Shown piece by piece: positions 57,601 through 64,000 of a DNA stretch of 64,000 nt (position 1 is its first letter; every line of letters begins with the position of its first letter). Location: contig NW_025064883.1 of the NCBI RefSeq assembly GCF_019112545.1, positions 372,001-436,000 of the forward strand, read 5' to 3'. The notes below the pieces were generated by a model. The model searched no databases, had not been told where the DNA came from, and saw only the letters and a program-made list of their open reading frames with translations. A program made the position numbers and the translations under genes. The DNA is from Guyanagaster necrorhizus (taxonomy: Eukaryota; Basidiomycota; Agaricomycetes; Agaricales; Physalacriaceae).

Positions 57601-58827
57601 TGCTTCTTGAAAGTGATTATTTCAATCACCTGCTCAACAGAGCTAACATCAGAAGAGTGGGCAAAAATCCTATGAGATGAGGTATATGCAAAATATGGCA
57701 TGCCTCAAGTAGTGATTTCAGACAGAGGATCACAATTCATATCTAAATTCTTAGATGATCTATACTGACTCCTCAACATCAAATGAAATGCCTCAATGGC
57801 ATATCACCCACAGATGGATGGTCAAACAGAATGGGTCAACCAGAAAATTGAAAAGTATCTATGACTTTTCATTAATTATCGACAGGATGATTAGACAGAA
57901 TGGCTAGCACTAGCTGTCTTTCAACATAACAATAGAGTTCACTCAGCAACTGATAAAACACCTTTCTTTGTCAACTATGGACAAAACTCACCAGTTGCAC
58001 AAACCAAATGGGTACATATAATAATACCAGCATCATCAGATTTTGCAATCACAATAGCAAAAATCCACAAAGAAACAATGACAGCCCTTGAAAAAGCTGC
58101 TATAACAATAAAGAGATAGTATGACAAGCATTATCGATCTGCACACAACCATGCAATCAATGACAAGATCTGGTTGGATATGACAAACCTCCACCTACCA
58201 AGACCCAAACAGAAACTAGCAGATAAATGAATAGGACTGTTCAAAGTTATTGCCAAAATTGGCAACTCTGCATATAAGTTGCAGTTATCAGCAACTTGGA
58301 AAGTTCATAATATCTTCAATGAGACATTATTAACACCATATATTGCCCCAGCCTTTCCAAACCAGGAATGATCACCTCCACCACCACCAGAATTAATCAA
58401 TAATGAGAAACACTATGAAATCGATAAAGTGCTAAACTATAAAACATAAAAGGTTAAAGCATGAGGCAGAGGCATGAAAACAACTATTGACTACTTAGTC
58501 AGCTGAAAGGGCTATAGGCTGGAATCAAACTAATAGGTCAATGAGAAATACATGGATGCAGAGGAGGCCATTCATGACTACAAACAGCAAATCAACAAAG
58601 TGGATGCAAAAGAGATCATATTCAACATTATCCTAAAGAGCCAAGTCTATAGCAAGGAAGAGCTTCCATCAATATCTGCCAACATATCAACAAATATAGA
58701 GGATGGAGATACTGATGCTGTGATGAATGAGCCAGAAATGGTGCAGCAGATAAGACCAAAGCATCTGCCATCTGCAGAACCACAGTCTCACGTTACAAAT
58801 GGACCAGAAGACTTATCTCTAAATTAA
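54605..58827 (+). pseudogene. pol: pol of E9 (PR to chromodomain)
   Basis: Retropepsin near 55205-55240 reads LIDSDCMRSS. One base is missing near 55797, in the run before NANANLDCKCY, which shifts the frame between PR and RT. RT keeps YLDD at 56269-56280, and RNase H includes a 72-codon open stretch at 56653-56871. The integrase zinc region is near 57335-57460, the core near 57535-57850 (VDMITGL, ISDRGSQF), and the chromodomain near 58488-58560 with a long tail. The stop (DLSLN) is at 58825-58827. Stops are mostly TGA. Confidence 0.88.
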
Positions 58828-58859
58828 CCATCAGGATGATAGTCTTAAGGAGGAGGTAA

Positions 58860-59383
58860 TGTTATGATTTTTTCTTTTTTCTTTTTCTTTTTCTTAGAAA
58901 TAACCCCTATCTTTGCTTAGTCAGAGTGCTTAGACCAGTGCTTAGGACCATGGGAAGGCTTAGTCAGTAGCCCAGTCAGTCATGGTCTTATCGCACTGCT
59001 GTGTGCTGTAAAGGGAGAGACAATACTCCTTTTGTCCCCAGACTGTGGTGTAGCAGTAACAACACAACAGCAAGACAACAGCTTTTGTGGAGAGCCTGGC
59101 AACAGCAGGAGTAACAGCTCTATGAGAGACAATATCTTTTGTGAACACTTATTTATAGCCAAATAACAGAACAGTATTTAAGTAGCACAACTTTTGCTAT
59201 AGTAGCCTCAGTGTTAAGCTAAAGTTTATTCTTCACCATCTACTCTCAAGCTCAAGCTTCTTGCTAACACCTTGACTACACAACTCTATTAACACATCAC
59301 TGAACTCAGTCAGTCTAACCCAAAGTGCAAGGTTCTGAACTGTTTATCATGTGTTGATAGTCACATGGAATTTGGGCTTAACA
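58860..59383 (+). repeat. 3' LTR of E9 (524 bp)
   Basis: Preceded by CTTAAGGAGGAGGTAA (58844-58859). Starts TGTTATGATTTTTTC, ends GGCTTAACA, followed by GACCC. Pyrimidine-rich run TTTCTTTTTC near the start accounts for part of the 14 bp length difference from the 5' LTR. Confidence 0.95.
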
Positions 59384-59388
59384 GACCC

Positions 59389-59833
59389 CTAGAGCAAGAA
59401 CTGCTAGCAAAATGAAACCATTGCAGCTGGAGAAACCCCCCCACATCCCCCAACCCCACAATATCCCCCTTCCCAATGAACCTTTAGTGCCAACATCATA
59501 TTTGAGGATGATAAGTCCATCCTTGAACATTATAAACTACAAGTCTCTAACATAGCTCACATCTCCACTCATACCCTCTAAGATTTCCTCAAGAGCAGAG
59601 TGGTTGGGCAGCTCCTCGATGATGGATACTGAAGAAACATCCAGCTCTATCATGAGCAAGTGGAGGCAGTGAGAGCTACAGGTGGAAATTGGTATGACTC
59701 CAATATTGGAAGACAATCCACTTCCATCTACCTCAACCTCTCTGAAACTTCAGGTCTCACCACTGGCCCAAGTACCCAGCCAGAACAGTGAGACAACAGC
59801 ACAACTATGAGAGGATATGGAGAGTTTCTATGA
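59389..59833 (+). pseudogene. ORF1 of E8, 3' part
   Basis: In the same frame as 41219 after removing E9 and its duplication. Reads SILEHYKLQVSNIAHIS, FLKSRVVGQLLDDGY, NIQLYHEQVEAVRATGGNWYDSN and a Ser/Thr-rich tail, then TGA at 59831-59833. It overlaps the gag ATG (59817) by 17 nt, in a different frame. Matches E4 at 26800-27010 block by block. Confidence 0.72.
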
Positions 59834-61586
59834 TCTGCCTGCCACTTCTCTCCTCAAGGAAGAAGAGAATGAAGAGCCTGGAGAAAGTGAGAAGACTGAA
59901 AGTAGCGATCCACCTCATACAGAGAGAGAGCTCATATATGTATTAAATGAGAACACTGATGAAGAGGCACTAGAGGAAGAAATTCAGCAGGTAAGAGTAC
60001 AGGAGTATCAGGAGTTGTATGAATAAGAGGTAAATTTCTTATGGCATGGCACTAACTGATTAGCATCATGCAAAGGACAATCATATATTCATTCTAAAAC
60101 TAATGAATGAGTAGAAGTCCTGAGACATGCAGCAACAAGGTATGCTGCTCAACAGTACAACAGAAATCATTCCAAAAATTCAGTCAATATCTCACCAACA
60201 TATCAATCTACATCCCACATCTGACCAATGCTGTAGATGCCCTCTGTCACTCTGAAGAGAGCCATGTACACAGCACCCTCAATCTGAAGCACATCACCCT
60301 CAGTCCGAAGTGCATTTCTTTGAGTCTATAGCAATTCAGCTATCTCAATTCTATCCTCAGTCAAGGTCATGGTCTATCTCATACCAAAACTCTTGGACAG
60401 GCTGAGAAAGCTGACTTTTAGAGGCCCAGCCCTCATCTGATGAAGCAAGCAGAAGTGGAACAGGGAAGAATCTGGTCTGAGATGACCTGGAAGCAGTCTG
60501 ACTTGGGTTCACTGTCTGAGATGGTATGATTGTCTAAAAAGATGCTCCTCCCTAGAGGAGTCCTGTTGTAGATGACAACTCTCTGCACTCCTTCCCATGA
60601 TCCTCTAACAAATAGAACTGACCATCATTCTCAGAATGGCCAAACCTGATAAGTGCATTATCAGAAAATACTGTTCTGCAATGCTGTCCTGATCTACTCC
60701 ACAAACTCCACCTCTTCAGAGAGGCCTCTGATAATATCAACTGGTTCCTAGTCAACTGCAAATAGTACTTTAAAGTCTATACTGGGTATCTGGGGACAGA
60801 TATGAATAAAGTCATCTTCACCACCTCATATCTTAAAGAGAAGACAAAAATGTGATAGATTCTAATCTCTCTGAATTTCCAATCATCAACTTGAGAACAC
60901 TACTGGTATTCTTTCTGGCTGGTATTCAAACAGATGCTTCATGATAAATTCATTGATCCTGCAGTACAAGAGGTATATAAGCAAAGGATCAAGGAATACA
61001 AGATAGCCAATAAGGCAGCTATGGACTACTTTGATGAGCTGGAATGGTTGGCCAAGCTTATCAGAATATGGGAGAACACAGCCAATGATGGCTGAATGGT
61101 CGAGGCCCTCAAGCGAGAAGTCTCCTCCTCTTATATCATGATGATCTCTGCCATCAGCATTTGAGCTCTCATGCCAAGTGGCTATGATGAGTGAAAAGAA
61201 TATACAAGGAGTGACAAAGGCAGAAAGTGGAATCCATGATGCTACAAGACTACATGAAGAAGTCAGCACCACCAACTCTGAACAAACTGTTAGAGACAAC
61301 TGCTGAGAAATCATTGGGATCCTTTACAGCCCCTACCTACAGTATGCAAAAGACCAGAACAGAGACAACTTACACAGGAACAGAGAAGCTGATAGATATA
61401 GATTGGATAAAGAAGAAAGGCAAATGCTTCAACTGTGGCCAAAAGGGCCACATAGCAAAGGACTGCCCAAAGAAGAAGAGGATCCAAGAAGATATCAGAG
61501 CACAGATCACTGACTTGCAGAAGGGAGAAGAAGAATTTGGCAAGAAAACAGAGGTCAAGGAAGTAAAAGACAAGGCCAGTCAGTGA
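59817..61586 (+). pseudogene. gag: gag of E8
   Basis: ATG at 59817 (MESFYDLPATSLLKEEENEEP), an acidic N-terminal part open to 60026, capsid blocks near 60720-61180 (DELEWLAKLIRIW, EALKREVSSSYIMMISAIS) and an intact zinc knuckle CFNCGQKGHIAKDC at about 61428-61469. It ends TGA 61584-61586. The start and the zinc-knuckle ORF share one frame, but the capsid between them is shifted, so two compensating indels are present, one a short deletion near 61195. Confidence 0.85.
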
Positions 61587-64000
61587 GTGATTCCACTGAA
61601 CTGGCTAAGGAACTTTATGATGTGCAATCCTCAGCCACTAGCTGGACTGATAGTATTTCTGTAGTTACTCCTATACCTACTCATACTATGCATTCAAATA
61701 TACTCCAGACTTCTATCTCATACACTAATAAATTGCCAAAAAAGACTCAAACATCTGCAGGCTAAACAGAGGCAGTGAGCCCCACTACTTGGTTCAAACC
61801 ATTTGACACCAAATAGACTTGGAGAGCTATCAAGGATGCTAAAGATAAGACTACAGCAAAAGCCATACTTAAGAATTGGGTTCACTGGATACAAGTTGAA
61901 GAAGTCATAGATGAAATGATTGAAAGAATGAAGAGAGCCGAGCAGTGTCGAGCTCTGGAATGGCTGGACAAACTCTATAGACCACAGAAGTTCATCCAAT
62001 GGTCCAAAACATCTGGGCAGAACTTACTCACTAAGGCTCAGATTGAGACCCTTACATCCTGAACAGCCCATGCTGTAACCACTCTGATCGACAGCAGCTG
62101 TATCAGAAGTTTGATTAATCAAGTCTTCATCAACAGGCACAAACTCTCAATCTGAGCTACAGTGGCACCAATCCCAGTTTACAATGCAGATGGAACCAAG
62201 AACTAGGCCAGTTCTATTACTGAATTCACCAAGCTCAGACTCATGATTGGCAATCACTCTGAATAAATCAACCTGGCTGTAACTGATCTCAAGACCAAAG
62301 AAATCTTTCTCAGTCATAATTGACTAATATGTCATAATCTGCTGATCAATTGAAAGACTGGAAGGATCACATTTGCTAAATGCAGATGCCAAAAAATCCC
62401 CTTTGAACTATCTGATGAGGACCCCAACAATCAGTGAGATGAAGAAATGGAGGATGGGAAAATGATTCTTGCAGTAGACCTACAAAAAGAAATTCACATC
62501 TGAATGATCCATCATGCCAATAACTTGGCAGCAAAGGCCAATGAACAAAAGCAGAAAAAGACATTTGAAGAAATGATGTTAGAGTGGGTTCAAGACTTCA
62601 GAGACTTGTTTGAAAAAGAGAGTTTTGATGAACTCCCCAAATTGAAGCCTTGGGACTATGCTATCAAGTTAGTTCCAAATGCCAATACCAATCTTGACTA
62701 CAAGACTTACTCCTTTGAGAACAATGAACAACAAAAACTCAATAAGTTTCTTGACAAGAACTTGTCGAGTGGAAGAATTTGTCTCTCAAAGTCACCTATA
62801 GCATCATCATTCTTCTTCATCAAAAAGAAGGATGGCAAGCTCTGGCCAGTTTAAGATTACCAAAAACTTAATGAGATGACAATCAAAAATCAATACTCTC
62901 TGCTGCTAATCTCAGAGCTAATAGACAAGCTTTATAGTGCCATATACTACACCAAGCTCAATGTTTGATGGGGCTATAATAACATCCATATCAAAGAAGA
63001 GAATGAATAGAAGATGGCATTCAAGATAAATCAGGAATTATTCAAACCAACTGTGATGTTCTTTGGGCTCACCAACTCTCTGGTGGCATTCTAATAGATG
63101 ATGAATGACATTTTTAAAGATCTCATCTCCACCAGAAAGGTCACCATTTATCTCGATGACATCCTGATCATGTCAAAAATAAAGGAGGAACATAGGGAGC
63201 TGATATAACAAGTACTGGCTCTCATGAGGAAACACAAATTATTCCTTAAAGCAGAGAAATACAAATTTGAAGTACTCAAAACTGAGTACCTTAGAGTCAT
63301 TATCAGTGAGAAAAGTATTCAAATGGACCCCATCAAGGTAGCAGGAGTAACAGAGTGGCCAGAACTGATCAAGAAGAAGAAGTTGCAGTCATTCCTTGGA
63401 TTCACAAACTTCTATTGATGTTTCATCTGAGATTACAGCAAAATCATCTGACCAATGATGCAGTTGACTGGCAATGCCTCCTGGACCTGAGGCCTCTCTC
63501 AGCAGACCACTTTCAATGATCTCAAACAATGGCTAGCCAAAGACATCATATTAGCCATCTCCATACAAGAAGGAAAATTCCAAGTCAAAGCCAACTCCAG
63601 TGAGAGAGCAATCAGGGCCATACTCTCACAGGAACAGGAAGAGAAGTGATGACCAGTTGCATTCCTCTCCAAAGCACTCACTGTTACAGAACAAAACTAT
63701 AAAATCTATGACAAAGAGTTGCTCACCATCATGCTTGCTCTGGAGGAATGGTGACACTATCTGATTGGGGCCACAGAAGTCTTTGAGATCTGGACAGATC
63801 ATCAGAACCTCCAGTACTTCTGGCAATCTCAAAAGCTAAACTGTCATCAGGCCAGATGGGTCATAGAACTCAGTCAATACCAGTACATGCTCCATCATAA
63901 AGCCAGTGTGGCAAACAAAAAGGCTGACCTTCTTAGCCAAAGAGCAGATCATAATCAAAGAGGAACCAACAACAAGAAGGTGATATTACTACATTCTGAA
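61583..64000 (+). pseudogene. pol: pol of E8, truncated by the window end
   Basis: In the -1 frame after gag. N-terminal spacer, retropepsin near 62085-62125 (LIDSSCIRS), the linker 62504-62854 with ESFDELPKLKPWDYAIKLVPNAN, RT with YLDD at 63149-63160, the LRVIISEKSIQMDPIKVAGVTEW block, and RNase H ([36 protein letters not shown]) to the last base. The integrase is outside. Fewer stops than E1 or E3 but still broken. Confidence 0.88.

Larger units (their letters stand above)
42238..59383 (+). mobile_element. E9: complete long-LTR chromovirus, split by E10
   Basis: Own sequence is 42238-44228 and 52836-59383, about 8.5 kb. LTRs are 510 bp (5') and 524 bp (3'). The flanks GATCC and GACCC are a TSD with one transition. 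E10 sits at the ORF1/gag overlap with a perfect ATGAC duplication. Confidence 0.95.
40701..64000 (+). mobile_element. E8: short-LTR chromovirus, split by E9, running off the window
   Basis: Own sequence is 40701-42237 and 59389-64000. 5' LTR, PBS, ORF1, gag and pol through RNase H are visible. It sits in gag of E7 (left flank GTTCA). E9 is inserted in its ORF1, flanked by GATCC (42233-42237) and GACCC (59384-59388). The integrase and 3' LTR are beyond base 64000. Confidence 0.92.

Noticed and set aside
58552..58827. env-like ORF after pol
   Set aside because: The sequence is the tail of the chromodomain in frame with pol; only about 30 bp separate the pol stop from the polypurine tract.
1..64000. 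Host genes, tRNA, rRNA or CRISPR arrays
   Set aside because: Every substantial open frame is either element coding sequence or a shadow of it; no tRNA-like cloverleaf or regular short-repeat array was recognised by eye.

Overview
The window is a stack of decayed Ty3/gypsy LTR retrotransposons of the chromovirus type, one inserted into another. I see no host gene, tRNA, rRNA or CRISPR array. The Pol order (retropepsin, RT with YLDD, RNase H, HHCC/DDE integrase, C-terminal chromodomain) and the Tf1-like self-priming signals fit a repeat-rich fungal genome, probably a basidiomycete. That is an inference from the elements alone. All copies carry in-frame stops, so all coding regions are listed as pseudogenes.

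Layout. Ten elements (E1-E10) fill everything except 4283-5256. E1 (1-3327, +, 3' part) lies in E2 (3328-4282, +, 3' remnant). E3 (+) starts at 5257. It is interrupted by E4 (8128-33231, +), which holds E5 (9289-26364, -), which holds E6 (13585-21982, -). E3 resumes at 33232 and is cut again at 37515 by E7 (+). E7 is cut at 40701 by E8 (+), E8 at 42238 by E9 (+, to 59383), and E9 at 44229 by E10 (-, to 52830). E8 resumes at 59384 and runs off the window. The 3' ends of E3, E7 and E8 lie beyond base 64000. Target-site duplications support the reconstruction: AAACT for E4 and ATGAC for E10 are perfect; GATCC/GACCC (E9), ATACT/GTACT (E5) and AGTGA/GGTGA (E6) differ by one transition.

Two related families cross-insert. 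The short-LTR family has LTRs of 456-461 bp (E1, E2, E4, E8); the long-LTR family has 496-526 bp (E3, E5, E6, E7, E9, E10). A full element is about 8.0-8.7 kb: LTR, self-priming PBS, ORF1, gag, pol, polypurine tract, LTR. Pol is in the -1 frame relative to gag, across a gag stop found in all seven copies that reach it.

The two most notable points are these. (1) ORF1 is an extra reading frame of about 400-485 codons between the PBS and gag, with a conserved N-terminal membrane-anchor-like segment; it overlaps the gag start by a few tens of bases in another frame. (2) The predicted RNA 5' end in the LTR (13 nt) is complementary to the 13 nt just after the LTR, and the pairing is kept by compensatory changes between copies, as expected for Tf1-type self-primed reverse transcription. 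Each U3 examined also carries two TTAGTCA (AP-1/Yap1-like) motifs 43-45 bp apart. E6 is the least decayed copy and the best template for describing the family.
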